Assembly: GCA_964616465.1 (NCBI GenBank)
Contig: CAZTTO010000008.1
Coordinates: 83,401 to 147,400, forward strand
Length of the DNA: 64,000 bases
Source of the DNA: JAFLBI01 sp964616465
GTDB lineage: Bacteria > Bacteroidota > Bacteroidia > Chitinophagales > Chitinophagaceae
Direction of reading: 5' to 3'
In this document: positions 35,128 to 44,171 of the stretch, piece after piece
How positions within the stretch are numbered: position 1 is the stretch's first letter
Layout: every line of letters starts with the position of its first letter
Position numbers and translations under genes: made by a program
Notes under the pieces: model-generated
Seen by the model: only the letters and a program-made list of their open reading frames with translations
Database searches by the model: none
Told to the model about the DNA's origin: nothing

Positions 35128-36120
35128 TTGACTGAAAAATTATTTCCATTGACAGAAACCATCATTAACCTCGAAAACGTTAATCCCCTTGAATTCTTTG
35201 GGGTGAATAACGGAAAATTAGATTTACTTAAAAAGAAATTTCCACTCCTAAAAATTTTATCAAGAGGCACGCAGATTAAGCTCAGCGGAGCACCAGAGCA
35301 AATTGAGAATGCCAAAGAAAAAATTGACCTCATCATTCAATATCTAGAAAGAAATGGTCATTTAAGTGAGCATTACTTTGAGCAAATTCTTGGGGGCGAT
35401 GATGCTGAAACGATTGACAACTTTGTTGATCGCAATCCAAATGATATTTTGGTTTTTGGTCCGAATGGTAAAACAGTTCGTGCAAGAACACAGAACCAAA
35501 AGAAAATGGTTGCTGCGGCCGATAAAAACGATATTGTTTTTGCAATTGGTCCTGCTGGTACGGGTAAAACTTATACTGCTGTTGCACTGGCGGTTCGTGC
35601 ATTAAAAAATAAGATGGTTAAGAAAATTATCTTAACTCGTCCAGCTGTTGAAGCTGGAGAAAGTTTGGGTTTTTTACCGGGCGATTTAAAGGAAAAAATT
35701 GATCCTTATTTGCGTCCATTATATGATGCATTAGATGATATGATTCCAGCTGATAAGTTAGGCTATTACATGAGTACAAGAACCATCGAAATAGCGCCAT
35801 TGGCTTATATGCGTGGAAGAACTTTGGATAATGCATTTATCATTTTAGATGAAGCTCAAAACACAAATGATTTACAGTTGAAAATGTTTTTAACGCGTAT
35901 TGGTGCCAATGCAAAAGCAATGATTACTGGTGATCCTACGCAAATTGATTTGCCTAGAAACCAAAGAAGTGGTTTAGAAAGGGCTACCAGAATTTTAAAG
36001 AATATTGATGGAATTGCCCATATTGAATTATCAGAAGAAGATGTGGTTCGTCACCGATTAGTGAAAGCCATTATCAAAGCTTATGATCGAGAGAAGGAAA
36101 AGGAAGAAAATCAGCATTAA
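35128..36120 (+). CDS. PhoH-family ATPase
   Basis: About 330 residues from TTG 35128, which gives MTEKLFPLTETIINLENVN, close to family N-termini; GTG 35074 is an alternative, and no ATG occurs near. An N-terminal KH-like region (about 20-90) is followed by the ATPase: GPAGTGKTYTAVALA (Walker A), AFIILDEAQN (Walker B), ITGDPTQIDLP and the arginine-rich end VVRHRLVKAI. PhoH proteins are implicated in RNA metabolism. It ends at a terminator. Confidence 0.9.
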   Translation: MTEKLFPLTETIINLENVNPLEFFGVNNGKLDLLKKKFPLLKILSRGTQIKLSGAPEQIENAKEKIDLIIQYLERNGHLSEHYFEQILGGDDAETIDNFVDRNPNDILVFGPNGKTVRARTQNQKKMVAAADKNDIVFAIGPAGTGKTYTAVALAVRALKNKMVKKIILTRPAVEAGESLGFLPGDLKEKIDPYLRPLYDALDDMIPADKLGYYMSTRTIEIAPLAYMRGRTLDNAFIILDEAQNTNDLQLKMFLTRIGANAKAMITGDPTQIDLPRNQRSGLERATRILKNIDGIAHIELSEEDVVRHRLVKAIIKAYDREKEKEENQH

Positions 36121-36125
36121 TATTT

Positions 36126-36155
36126 AAAAGGCCTCGCAATGCGGGGCTTTTTCTT
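36126..36155 (+). terminator. Intrinsic terminator
   Basis: AAAAGGCCTCGC-AAT-GCGGGGCTTTTT after the phoH-like gene. Confidence 0.8.
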
Positions 36156-36208
36156 TATTTTTTATCATAAAATGCACGACCTTACGTTAATAATAAAAAA
36201 TCTACACT

Positions 36209-37024
36209 ATGAAGGCGTTGTTTGTGACAACTGTTCTCTTGATATCAGGTACTTTCTCATTTGCTCAAAATGCCACCACCCAAAAAGGAAAACCCAATCC
36301 TTTTGCAGAGGGTTCAGGAACTGTTTCCCAAGTTAATCCAAAGGCTGTGAATGTATTTCCGGTTGATAATAATGTTGGTATAGGTATTCTAAAACCAACG
36401 GCACCTCTTGAAATAAAAGCTGGGGCTGGAAATACAAGGGGCAAAAATGTGTTGCTAAAGCTTAGCAATGAGTATGCTGCATCTGGACAGAATGAGCCTA
36501 GTATTATGTTTTCCAATGGTGATTACACTAATCCAAGAAACGTAAGCTATTGGACGATAGGAGCGAGGGTGTCTGGCGATAATGTTTTGAAAACTCCGCA
36601 AACTTTTAAAATTAGTTATAAAGGGCCCAATGATGCATCTGAAAAAGAATTTTTCTCAGTAGATTCTTATCAGGGTAGGGTTAGAATAGGCAATGTTCCA
36701 ACAGATTTTGATGGGTACAAATTATATGTTGAAGAAGGAATTCTAACTGAGAAAGTGAAAGTGGCAATAAAAGGTAGCAAAGATTGGTTTGACCATGTGT
36801 TTGAACCTGATTATAAGTTGATGCCTCTTCCTGAACTTGAAAAGTTCATTCAGAAAAACAAACACCTGCCTGGAATTCCAACAGCAACTGAAGTGGTAAA
36901 AGATGGGCTTGATTTAGGTAAGATGAATGCTTTGTTATTGCAGAAAGTGGAAGAACTCACGCTTCATGTTATTGAACTCAAAAAAGAATTAGAAGAAACT
37001 AAAAAGCAAATAAAAAAGCAGTAA
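36209..37024 (+). CDS. Exported tail-fibre-like protein
   Basis: 271 residues. Signal peptide (1-20). Body with NVGIGILKPTAPLEIKA, the phage-fibre-like motif frequent in Bacteroidota surface proteins, then a beta-rich region. The C-terminus has the set DWFDHVFEPDYKLMPL, HLPGIPTATEV and a final coiled coil (about 235-271). It resembles the end of fibre proteins where an S74 domain would sit, but lacks the SDxxLK dyad. A surface fibre or adhesin is likely; the export route is uncertain. Confidence 0.72.
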   Translation: MKALFVTTVLLISGTFSFAQNATTQKGKPNPFAEGSGTVSQVNPKAVNVFPVDNNVGIGILKPTAPLEIKAGAGNTRGKNVLLKLSNEYAASGQNEPSIMFSNGDYTNPRNVSYWTIGARVSGDNVLKTPQTFKISYKGPNDASEKEFFSVDSYQGRVRIGNVPTDFDGYKLYVEEGILTEKVKVAIKGSKDWFDHVFEPDYKLMPLPELEKFIQKNKHLPGIPTATEVVKDGLDLGKMNALLLQKVEELTLHVIELKKELEETKKQIKKQ

Positions 37025-37044
37025 CACAGTTACTGCTTTAAAAT
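37012..37044. terminator. Bidirectional terminator between convergent genes
   Basis: AAAGCAGTAAC-ACA-GTTACTGCTTT (37015-37039) with A and T flanks. It overlaps the end of the fibre-like gene (stop 37022-37024) and the ribBA stop (37030-37032). Confidence 0.8.
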
Positions 37045-38232
37045 TTCGTGACCTAGTTTGTCCCTTTTGGTGGTTAAATAGTTGTGGTTGTGTTCGTTTG
37101 GTTGAATTTCAAGTGGCACAACATCTACAATTTCCAAACCATAGCCCTTTAAACCAGCCCTTTTTCTTGGATTATTGCTCATCAGTTTTAACTTAGAAAC
37201 ACCTAATGATCTAAGTATTTGTGCACCAACACCATAGTCGCGCGCATCCATTGCAAAACCTAACTTCAAATTCGCTTCTACCGTATCGTAGCCTTCTTCT
37301 TGAAGTTTGTATGCTTTCAATTTGTTCACTAATCCTATTCCCCTTCCTTCTTGGTTCATGTATAAAATAACACCCTTTCCTTCTTTTTCCACTTTTTGCA
37401 TTGCACAGTGAAGTTGGTCGCCACAGTCGCAACGGAAGCTGCCCAAGATATCGCCAGTAAAACAACTACTATGTACCCTTGTAAGAACGGGTTCATCTTT
37501 TTCCCAAGTTCCTTTTATCAATGCCAAGTGTTCTGCCCCTGATAATTTTTCTTTGAAAGCTGCGAGAATAAAGTCGCCGTGCTGTGTTGGCATTTGCACG
37601 CGTACAATTTCTTCAACCAATGAATCAGTGCTTAATCTGTACTCAATTAGGTCTTTTATGGAAATAATTTTAAAATTGAATTTCTTAGCAATTTCTAGTA
37701 ATTGAGGCAGTCTTGCCATAGTACCATCTTCATTCATGACCTCTACTAAAACTCCTGCGGGCTCAAAACCCGCTAGTCTTGCCAAATCTACGGTTGCTTC
37801 TGTATGCCCGGTTCTTCTTAAAACACCGCCATTTATTGCCTTAAGCGGGAAAATATGTCCAGGTCTTCCTAAATCGGATGGTTTTGTTGCAGGATCAATC
37901 AATGCTTGAATAGTTTTTGATCTATCATGAGCAGAAATTCCTGTGGTTGTGCCTTGTCCAATTAAGTCAACTGAAACCGTAAAAGCTGTTTCATGTAAAG
38001 ATGTATTAGAGCCAACCATAGGTGAGAGTTCAAGTTCGTTGCATCTATCTTCTGTGAGTGCAATACAAATAAGACCTCTACCTTCTTTACTCATAAAATT
38101 AATAGCCTCGGGCGTAGCAAACCTGGCCGCCATAATAAAGTCGCCTTCATTCTCTCTATCTTCATCATCCACCACAATAATCATCTTACCTTGACGGATA
38201 TCTTCAATTGCTTCCTCAATTCTATTCAGCAT
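37030..38232 (-). CDS. ribBA: Bifunctional 3,4-dihydroxy-2-butanone-4-phosphate synthase / GTP cyclohydrolase II
   Basis: 400 residues from ATG 38232; an upstream start at 38250 would lie inside the promoter box. The RibB half (about 1-200) has DDEDRENEGDF, GRGLICIAL and GHTEATVDLARL. The RibA half (about 205-400) has the zinc cysteines HSSCFTGDILGSFRCDCGD, NQEGRGIGL and MSNNPRKRAGL. It makes both riboflavin precursors. It stands alone. I saw no FMN riboswitch upstream. Confidence 0.95.
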   Translation of the reverse strand: MLNRIEEAIEDIRQGKMIIVVDDEDRENEGDFIMAARFATPEAINFMSKEGRGLICIALTEDRCNELELSPMVGSNTSLHETAFTVSVDLIGQGTTTGISAHDRSKTIQALIDPATKPSDLGRPGHIFPLKAINGGVLRRTGHTEATVDLARLAGFEPAGVLVEVMNEDGTMARLPQLLEIAKKFNFKIISIKDLIEYRLSTDSLVEEIVRVQMPTQHGDFILAAFKEKLSGAEHLALIKGTWEKDEPVLTRVHSSCFTGDILGSFRCDCGDQLHCAMQKVEKEGKGVILYMNQEGRGIGLVNKLKAYKLQEEGYDTVEANLKLGFAMDARDYGVGAQILRSLGVSKLKLMSNNPRKRAGLKGYGLEIVDVVPLEIQPNEHNHNYLTTKRDKLGHEILKQ

Positions 38233-38247
38233 AAAAAAAATTGTTTG

Positions 38248-38255
38248 CAAAATTA
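38248..38255 (-). promoter_or_regulatory. -7 box TAATTTTG of ribBA
   Basis: Exact TAnnTTTG on the minus strand, 15 nt before the ATG at 38232. Confidence 0.6.
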
Positions 38256-38529
38256 CACCTAATGATTGGTTTTGTTTTGTTTACGACCAATTCCTTCTAA
38301 AATGAATGGAACGCATTAAAAATAGGTGATCTGGGGAAAAAAGGTGGAAACTAAAGATGTGTATTTTGTACACATATGTAGTTTTTTAAATAGTTGATAA
38401 TCAATGATATTAATATTTACGAAACAGTCAAAAAATGGCAATGTAACAAGTTGGTAATATTTTCTTAACATTTCGTTGGGTTTTCAGCCTTCTTTCTTCG
38501 TTTCTTTGCACCGTTAAAAAACTAACACT

Positions 38530-41500
38530 ATGCTTAGAAAGAATCTGTTCTATTTGTTACTGGCAATGATTCTCCCTATTGGGATGATGGCTCAGGTAAC
38601 GAATAGTAGCATGAACGGAACTGTAAAAACGTCCGACAACACGCCGTTGATTGGCGTAACCGTTACTGCTACCCACACGCCAAGCGGCACAAAGTATGTA
38701 ACCAGTACTAAGTCGGGAGGTGTTTTCAACCTACCTAACCTTCGTATTGGTGGTCCTTACACTGTCAAGTTTGACTATGTTGGACTGCAATCACAAGAAG
38801 TTACCGATATCTATTTGGTATTAGGTGAACCATTTAAGGTTGACATTAACATGCAAGCTGGTGAATCAAAATTGGCTGATGTTACTGTTACAGGTACGAA
38901 GCGTAAATTGAGTGTTGATAAAACAGGTGCATCAACCAACGTTGGTCAGCGTCAATTACAAACTTTACCTACTATTTCTCGTAGTATTACAGACTTTACT
39001 CGTTTAACGCCACAAGCTAACGGTAACAGTTTTGCTGGTAGAGATGGTCGTTACAACAACGTACAAGTTAACGGTGCTAACCTTAACAACAACTTCGGTC
39101 TTTCTACAGATCCATTGCCTGGTGGTGGTAACCAACCTATTTCTATTGATGCGATCGAAGAAATCTCTATCAACATTGCTCCATTCGATGTTAGACAAGC
39201 AAACTTTACCGGTGCTGGTATCAACGCTGTAACTAAGAGTGGTTCTAACACTTTCAAAGGAAGTGTATATGGTTTATACCGCGATCAAACTTACAACGGT
39301 AGAAATGTAGGTGATTTCAAATTGCCTGATCCAGTTCTATCTAAGAACCAAATTTTTGGTTTCACTGTAGGCGGTCCAATCATTAAAGATAAATTATTCT
39401 TCTTTGCAGGTTACGAACAAGAGAAGCGTGAGTTTCCTGGTATTACTTGGAGCCCAACTGGTGGTTCTGGTATTGGTAACCGTTCTAATACGCATATTGA
39501 CTCATTGCGCAAATTCAGCAACTACTTGCGTACTGCATATGGTTATGAAACTGGTGCATTTGACAACTTCCCGAATTTCACTGCAGAGAACACAAAAATC
39601 ATTGCACGTATTGACTGGAACATTGCTAGTAACCACAAGTTTAGCGTAAACTTTAACGAGTTAACTAGTGAAAACGATGTTCAGTTGAATAACTCAAGTA
39701 TCCCTAACGTATCTGCATTTGCAGTTCGTAATGGTTCTGGTACTGTAAACGTATCAGCTGCTCCAAATGCTCGTTTTGGAATTAACTCTATGTCATTTAG
39801 GAATTCAAACTATCGTTTCAAAGATGTTGTAAGAAACATTACCGGTGAATTGAGCAGCAACTTTAAGGGTAAGTTTTCAAACCAATTCCTAGTAACGCTT
39901 ACAAATATTCGTGCTACTCGTCAATCACCAGGTGGTGTGTTTCCAAGTATTGAAATCTTCAATAATAACGGCCAGAACTACATGTTTGCTGGTAGTGATC
40001 CATTCACTCGTAATAACGATGTTAAGAATGATGTGTTCTCTGTTACAAACAACCTCACTTACTATGCTGGTAAGCACACTATCACAGGTGGTGTTTCTTT
40101 TGAAAACCAGTATGTAGGTAACATGTTCATGCCAGGTTCTGCTAGCTATTATGCATTTAACTCTTTGGATGATTTTATTAATAACCGTCCTCCTGCTTTC
40201 TTCAGCTACTTGTACTCTTTGGTGCCAGGTAAAGAAGCAATTTATGCTGCTGAATTGAAAGTAAACCAACTTGGTTTCTATATCCAGGACGAATACAACG
40301 TGAACAGCAAGTTGAAACTTACTTATGGTGTTCGTGTTGATCGTGTTGGGTTCCCTGAAAATCCAATCACTAACCCGGCTATTGATGCATTGCAATTTGC
40401 AAATAGAGATGGAGTTGTTGGTAATCACTACAAGACTGGTGAGTGGCCTAAGAGTCCACTATACTGGTCACCACGTGTAGGTTTCCGTTGGGATGTGAAG
40501 GGTGATAAGAGTTTAATTGTACGTGGTGGTACTGGTATCTTTACTGGACGTATTCCATTTGTATTCTTAACGAACATTCCTCAGAATGGACAAATGGTGC
40601 AGCGTGGTGAAGCTATCACTAACCCTGCTCAATTAGCTACATTCTTGTTCAATCCAAATCCAGATTTCTACAGAAACCGTTTTACTGCCGCACCAGGTAC
40701 ATCAGTATCTAACAACGCTAACTTGGTATTTGTAGATAACAACTTTAAGTTCCCTCAAATTTGGAGATCAAACTTTGCGTTCGATAAGAACTTTAACGAT
40801 GGTTGGACATTGACTTTAGAAGGTATGTACTCTAAAGATATCAATGCAGTTCGTATGCGTAACGCAAACGAGAGACCTACCAATGCAAATATTGGCGGAC
40901 GTGATGGATTTTCATTAAGTGGTAATGGTGCTGCTGCAATTGCAGGCAGAAGAATTAACACTGGCGTTAACTCGGCTGTAGTTTTAGAAAATGTGAACAT
41001 TGGTGAAAGCATGAACTTCACTGCTCAAGTAGCAAAAGCATTCAAGAATGGTTTCTACGGTTCATTAGCTTACACATTCACTGCTGGCTGGGAAGTTACA
41101 GCTAACCCAGGTTCTCAAGCAATTTCTGTATTCAATGGAAACCGCGTAATTGGTTCTTTGAATGGTAATGAAGTGTACAATTCTCAGTTTGTTCAACCTC
41201 ACCGTGTAATTGGTACTTTCTCTTACCGCTTTGAGTGGGCTAAGCATTTCGCAACTACTTTCTCATTGTTCTACGAAGGTGGTCCTCAGGGTAACCCAAT
41301 CAGCTATGCGTACAATGGTGATCATAACAACGATGGTTTCTCATCTGACTTGTTATTTATTCCAAGAAACGCAGCAACTGACATGACTTTCACTCAGTTC
41401 ACTTTCAACGGTGTAACTTTCACTCCTGCACAACAAGCGGCTGCATTCAACCAATTCATTGATAACAGCCCTTATTTGAGAAACAGAAGAGGACAGTTTG

Positions 41501-41841
41501 CTGAGCGTAATGCAACATTTGCTCAGTGGTTCAATCGTGTTGATGCTCGTATTGTACAGGATATCTTCGCAAACTTCGGTGGTAAGCGCAAGCACACTTT
41601 ACAGTTCACTGCAGATATCTTGAACTTTGCAAACATGTTGAACAGAAACTGGGGTATCCGTCACATTACTACAATCGTGAACCCAGTACAGGTTAGTATG
41701 AACAATACAACTGCTACTTATCAGTTCAGAAGCTTTACAGGTTCTGGTGCAGATACTCAGTTGAATACTCAACCTTTCCAGAGAAATAACTCATTTGCCT
41801 CTACTTGGGGTATGCAGTTAGGTCTTCGTTACATCTTCTAG
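38530..41841 (+). CDS. Oar-type TonB-dependent outer-membrane receptor
   Basis: 1103 residues. Signal peptide (1-21, ending GMMAQ). A carboxypeptidase-regulatory-like domain (about 25-110: MNGTVKTSDNTPLIGVTVTA) precedes a TonB plug (about 125-235: GRYNNVQVNGANLNNNFGL, ISINIAPFDVRQANFTGAGINAVTKSG) and a 22-strand barrel ending GMQLGLRYIF. The plug motifs match the Oar subgroup. No SusD partner is adjacent, so the ligand is unknown; peptides or proteases are suggested for relatives. Codon use favours frequent codons, hinting at high expression. Confidence 0.9.
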   Translation: MLRKNLFYLLLAMILPIGMMAQVTNSSMNGTVKTSDNTPLIGVTVTATHTPSGTKYVTSTKSGGVFNLPNLRIGGPYTVKFDYVGLQSQEVTDIYLVLGEPFKVDINMQAGESKLADVTVTGTKRKLSVDKTGASTNVGQRQLQTLPTISRSITDFTRLTPQANGNSFAGRDGRYNNVQVNGANLNNNFGLSTDPLPGGGNQPISIDAIEEISINIAPFDVRQANFTGAGINAVTKSGSNTFKGSVYGLYRDQTYNGRNVGDFKLPDPVLSKNQIFGFTVGGPIIKDKLFFFAGYEQEKREFPGITWSPTGGSGIGNRSNTHIDSLRKFSNYLRTAYGYETGAFDNFPNFTAENTKIIARIDWNIASNHKFSVNFNELTSENDVQLNNSSIPNVSAFAVRNGSGTVNVSAAPNARFGINSMSFRNSNYRFKDVVRNITGELSSNFKGKFSNQFLVTLTNIRATRQSPGGVFPSIEIFNNNGQNYMFAGSDPFTRNNDVKNDVFSVTNNLTYYAGKHTITGGVSFENQYVGNMFMPGSASYYAFNSLDDFINNRPPAFFSYLYSLVPGKEAIYAAELKVNQLGFYIQDEYNVNSKLKLTYGVRVDRVGFPENPITNPAIDALQFANRDGVVGNHYKTGEWPKSPLYWSPRVGFRWDVKGDKSLIVRGGTGIFTGRIPFVFLTNIPQNGQMVQRGEAITNPAQLATFLFNPNPDFYRNRFTAAPGTSVSNNANLVFVDNNFKFPQIWRSNFAFDKNFNDGWTLTLEGMYSKDINAVRMRNANERPTNANIGGRDGFSLSGNGAAAIAGRRINTGVNSAVVLENVNIGESMNFTAQVAKAFKNGFYGSLAYTFTAGWEVTANPGSQAISVFNGNRVIGSLNGNEVYNSQFVQPHRVIGTFSYRFEWAKHFATTFSLFYEGGPQGNPISYAYNGDHNNDGFSSDLLFIPRNAATDMTFTQFTFNGVTFTPAQQAAAFNQFIDNSPYLRNRRGQFAERNATFAQWFNRVDARIVQDIFANFGGKRKHTLQFTADILNFANMLNRNWGIRHITTIVNPVQVSMNNTTATYQFRSFTGSGADTQLNTQPFQRNNSFASTWGMQLGLRYIF

Positions 41842-41867
41842 TAGATACTTTCTACTGAAATATAGCT

Positions 41868-41903
41868 GTCGAGCCTCGTTTTTAACGGGGCTCGACTTTT
41901 TTT
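41868..41903 (+). terminator. Intrinsic terminator after the TonB receptor
   Basis: GTCGAGCC...GGGCTCGAC, about 12-bp stem with one mismatch, then TTTTTTT. Confidence 0.9.
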
Positions 41904-41979
41904 AGGCCATTTTTGGTCTATTTTTTAGGAAAATGGGGAAAAAACGTTGTGGATTTTTTCTTTTTTCAGTACACACTTG

Positions 41980-41987
41980 TATCTTTG
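41980..41987 (+). promoter_or_regulatory. -7 box TATCTTTG of infA
   Basis: Exact TAnnTTTG, 16 nt before the infA ATG at 42004, downstream of a terminator. The cluster therefore starts its own transcript here. Confidence 0.65.
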
Positions 41988-42003
41988 CAGCCCGAAAAAA
42001 GAT

Positions 42004-42222
42004 ATGTCGAAACAACCTTTGATCAAACAGGATGGAGTTATTGTGGAAGCCTTGAGTAACGCCATGTTTAGAGTTAAACTCGAAAATGGTCACGAAATCT
42101 TGGCTACCATCTCTGGAAAGATGCGTATGCACTACATCAGAATACTCCCTGGAGATAAAGTAGGCGTTGAGATGAGTCCTTATGATTTAAGTAGAGGAAG
42201 AATCATATTTCGGTATAAGTAA
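42004..42222 (+). CDS. infA: Translation initiation factor IF-1
   Basis: 72 residues, OB fold: DGVIVEALSNAMFRVKLENG, ISGKMRMHYIRILPGD, VEMSPYDLSRGRI. Start chosen at ATG 42004, which gives the standard length; it binds the ribosomal A site during initiation. First gene of the alpha-operon-like cluster. Confidence 0.97.
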   Translation: MSKQPLIKQDGVIVEALSNAMFRVKLENGHEILATISGKMRMHYIRILPGDKVGVEMSPYDLSRGRIIFRYK

Positions 42223-42240
42223 ACCACCTTTCACTGCTGC

Positions 42241-42252
42241 GGGCATGTGCCC
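42241..42252 (+). promoter_or_regulatory. Palindromic hairpin between infA and rpmJ
   Basis: GGGCATGTGCCC, a short perfect inverted repeat 18 nt after infA. Each of four further gaps in this cluster also has a hairpin. Confidence 0.4.
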
Positions 42253-42270
42253 AAGGCCAAAAAAAATGAT

Positions 42271-42387
42271 ATGAAAGTCAGAGCATCTGTAAAAAAGCGT
42301 AGTGCCGATTGCAAGATTGTCCGCAGGAAGGGCAAATTGTACATCATTAACAAAAAGAACCCTCGTTATAAGCAGCGTCAGGGATAA
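42271..42387 (+). CDS. rpmJ: 50S ribosomal protein L36
   Basis: 38 residues, MKVRASVKKRSADCKIVRRK onward, ending NPRYKQRQG. The first zinc Cys (Cys14) is present, but the second, third and histidine ligands of the C+ form are missing (VRRKGKLYIINKKNPRYKQRQ), so this is a zinc-free C- type. It lies between infA and rpsM, the standard order. Confidence 0.95.
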   Translation: MKVRASVKKRSADCKIVRRKGKLYIINKKNPRYKQRQG

Positions 42388-42419
42388 TAGTCATTCAAAC
42401 AACTTAGAAATTATACATT

Positions 42420-42800
42420 ATGGCTCGTATTGCCGGTATAGACATACCTAAAAACAAAAGAGGTGAGATTGGTCTCACTTACATCTACGGAATTGGTCGT
42501 TCTACAGCTCAGCGTATCTTAACTCAAGCTGGAATTAGCTGGGATAAGAAAGTGCATGAGTGGAATGATGATGAGCTTGCTGCTATTCGTAATTTCATTA
42601 CAAGTGAAATTAAGGTAGAAGGTGCTTTACGTAGTGAAGTGCAGATGAATATCAAACGTTTGTTGGATATTGCTTGTTACCGTGGACTTCGTCACCGTAA
42701 AGGGTTACCAGTTCGTGGTCAGCGTACAAAGACCAACAGCCGTACTCGTAAGGGTAAGCGTCGTACAGTAGCCGGTAAGAAGAAGGCACCTAAGAAGTAA
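42420..42800 (+). CDS. rpsM: 30S ribosomal protein S13
   Basis: 126 residues: MARIAGIDIPKNKRGEIGLT, YGIGRSTAQRIL, CYRGLRHRKGLPVRGQRTKT, basic tail GKKKAPKK. It sits at the head of the small subunit and contacts the P-site tRNA. Confidence 0.98.
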   Translation: MARIAGIDIPKNKRGEIGLTYIYGIGRSTAQRILTQAGISWDKKVHEWNDDELAAIRNFITSEIKVEGALRSEVQMNIKRLLDIACYRGLRHRKGLPVRGQRTKTNSRTRKGKRRTVAGKKKAPKK

Positions 42801-42809
42801 TCAATAGCG

Positions 42810-42884
42810 CACCTCTCAAAACTGGGAGGTGTGTTTATTACATATATACGCTGGATCGCTCCTTGGAGCAGGAGGCGTTTTTTA
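42810..42884 (+). promoter_or_regulatory. Two hairpins, second terminator-like, between rpsM and rpsK
   Basis: CACCTC/GAGGTG at 42810-42831, then GCTCC-TT-GGAGC (42858-42869) inside ACGC/GCGT (42849-42878), followed by a T run. It may attenuate distal expression or mark an RNA processing site or ribosomal-protein binding site. Confidence 0.5.
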
Positions 42885-42907
42885 GAAGACTACCTTAAAA
42901 AAAGAAA

Positions 42908-43318
42908 ATGGCAAAACCACAAAAGGCACAAAACAGCGCAAAAGCTGCTGCCAAAAAAAGAGTTGTAAAAGTTGATGCTGCGGGCGATGTTCGTATCAGC
43001 GCTACCTTCAACAACATTATCATTGCATTTACCAATAAGCAAGGGCAGGTTATTAGCTGGTCATCTGCTGGTAAAATGGGATTCCGCGGATCTAAGAAGA
43101 ATACTCCGTACGCTGCTCAGTTAGCTGCTCAAGATGCTGCGAAAGTTGCATTGGAAGCTGGCTTAAAGCGTGTAGATGTGTTTGTAAAGGGTCCAGGTGC
43201 GGGTCGTGAAAGCGCTATCCGTTCAGTAGCTCAGTCTGGTATTGAAGTAACATCTATTAAAGACGTAACTCCTTTGCCACACAACGGTTGTCGTCCTCCA
43301 AAACAAAGAAGAGTTTAA
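42908..43318 (+). CDS. rpsK: 30S ribosomal protein S11
   Basis: 136 residues with a short basic N-terminal extension, then FNNIIIAFTNKQGQVISWSS, KVALEAGLKRVDVFVKGPG and the conserved end PHNGCRPPKQRRV. Platform protein of the small subunit. Confidence 0.98.
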   Translation: MAKPQKAQNSAKAAAKKRVVKVDAAGDVRISATFNNIIIAFTNKQGQVISWSSAGKMGFRGSKKNTPYAAQLAAQDAAKVALEAGLKRVDVFVKGPGAGRESAIRSVAQSGIEVTSIKDVTPLPHNGCRPPKQRRV

Positions 43319-43354
43319 CATTTATTGAGTCGCCAAAGATTCATTTATTCAAAG

Positions 43355-43398
43355 GGCACACGATTGATTTTTTACGATTTTTTAATGATCGTTGTGCC
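43355..43398 (+). promoter_or_regulatory. Long hairpin between rpsK and rpsD
   Basis: GGCACACGAT (43355-43364) pairs with ATCGTTGTGCC (43388-43398) with one bulged base; the loop is T-rich. In E. coli S4 controls the alpha operon through leader RNA, so an S4-type site is possible but untested. Confidence 0.45.
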
Positions 43399-43429
43399 GA
43401 ATCAAAAAAAATCGAAATGAACAAATACT

Positions 43430-44035
43430 ATGGCACGTTACACAGGTCCAAAGACCAAAATCTCCCGCATTTTCGGTGAGCCTATTTTAGGCAATGGAAA
43501 GTGGTTGGGTAAGAACAGCAATCCTCCGGGACAGCACGGTGCTGCCCGCAAGCGCAAAAGTTTAGGTGAGTACGCACTTCAATTGCGTGAGAAGCAGAAA
43601 GCTAAATACACTTATGGTGTATTAGAGCGTCAGTTCCGCAACACATTTGAAGAAGCTGCTCGTTTGAAGGGCGTAACAGGTGAAAACCTAATTAAACTTC
43701 TTGAAGCTCGTTTAGACAATACGATCTTCAGAATGGGTATCGCTCCTTCTCGTCCAGCTGCTCGTCAGTTAGTTTCACACAAACACATTATGGTGAATGG
43801 TTCAGTTTTAAACGTTCCTTCTTACTCTTGTAAGCCAGGTGATGTTATTACTTTGAAACCAAAAAGTGAACATAACACAGCAGTAACTAGCCAAATTCGT
43901 GGTAAGAATCCAAAATTCAGCTGGTTAGATTGGAACGAAACTGAAAAGAAGGGTACGTTCATTACCTACCCTGAGCGTGAGAGCGTTCCTGAAAATATTA
44001 AAGAACAATTGATCGTAGAATTATACTCTAAGTAA
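43430..44035 (+). CDS. rpsD: 30S ribosomal protein S4
   Basis: 201 residues: ARYTGPKTKISRIFGEPILG, GEYALQLREKQKAKYTYGV, LEARLDNTIFRMGIAPSRP and an S4 RNA-binding fold HIMVNGSVLNVPSYSC. No zinc-type N-terminal cysteines. A primary assembly protein of the small subunit. Confidence 0.98.
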   Translation: MARYTGPKTKISRIFGEPILGNGKWLGKNSNPPGQHGAARKRKSLGEYALQLREKQKAKYTYGVLERQFRNTFEEAARLKGVTGENLIKLLEARLDNTIFRMGIAPSRPAARQLVSHKHIMVNGSVLNVPSYSCKPGDVITLKPKSEHNTAVTSQIRGKNPKFSWLDWNETEKKGTFITYPERESVPENIKEQLIVELYSK

Positions 44036-44041
44036 GATTTT

Positions 44042-44070
44042 AAAGCTTCTGTTTCCGCAGAAGCTTTTCC
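44042..44070 (+). terminator. Hairpin between rpsD and rpoA
   Basis: AAAGCTTCTG-TTTCCG-CAGAAGCTTT then TCC. It looks like a weak terminator or attenuator inside the cluster. Confidence 0.55.
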
Positions 44071-44171
44071 GCTTAGATTGTTTTACCCATTGTTCGGCAG
44101 GAAGCTGCATTTCTACTCAACTTTTTATGCTCCACAATAATGTGGCGCTACACTTAAAAAAACCGGAAAGA

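Noticed and set aside
38233..38529. FMN riboswitch ahead of ribBA
   Set aside because: The -7 box lies 15 nt before the ATG, leaving no room for the aptamer; none of its conserved blocks was seen.
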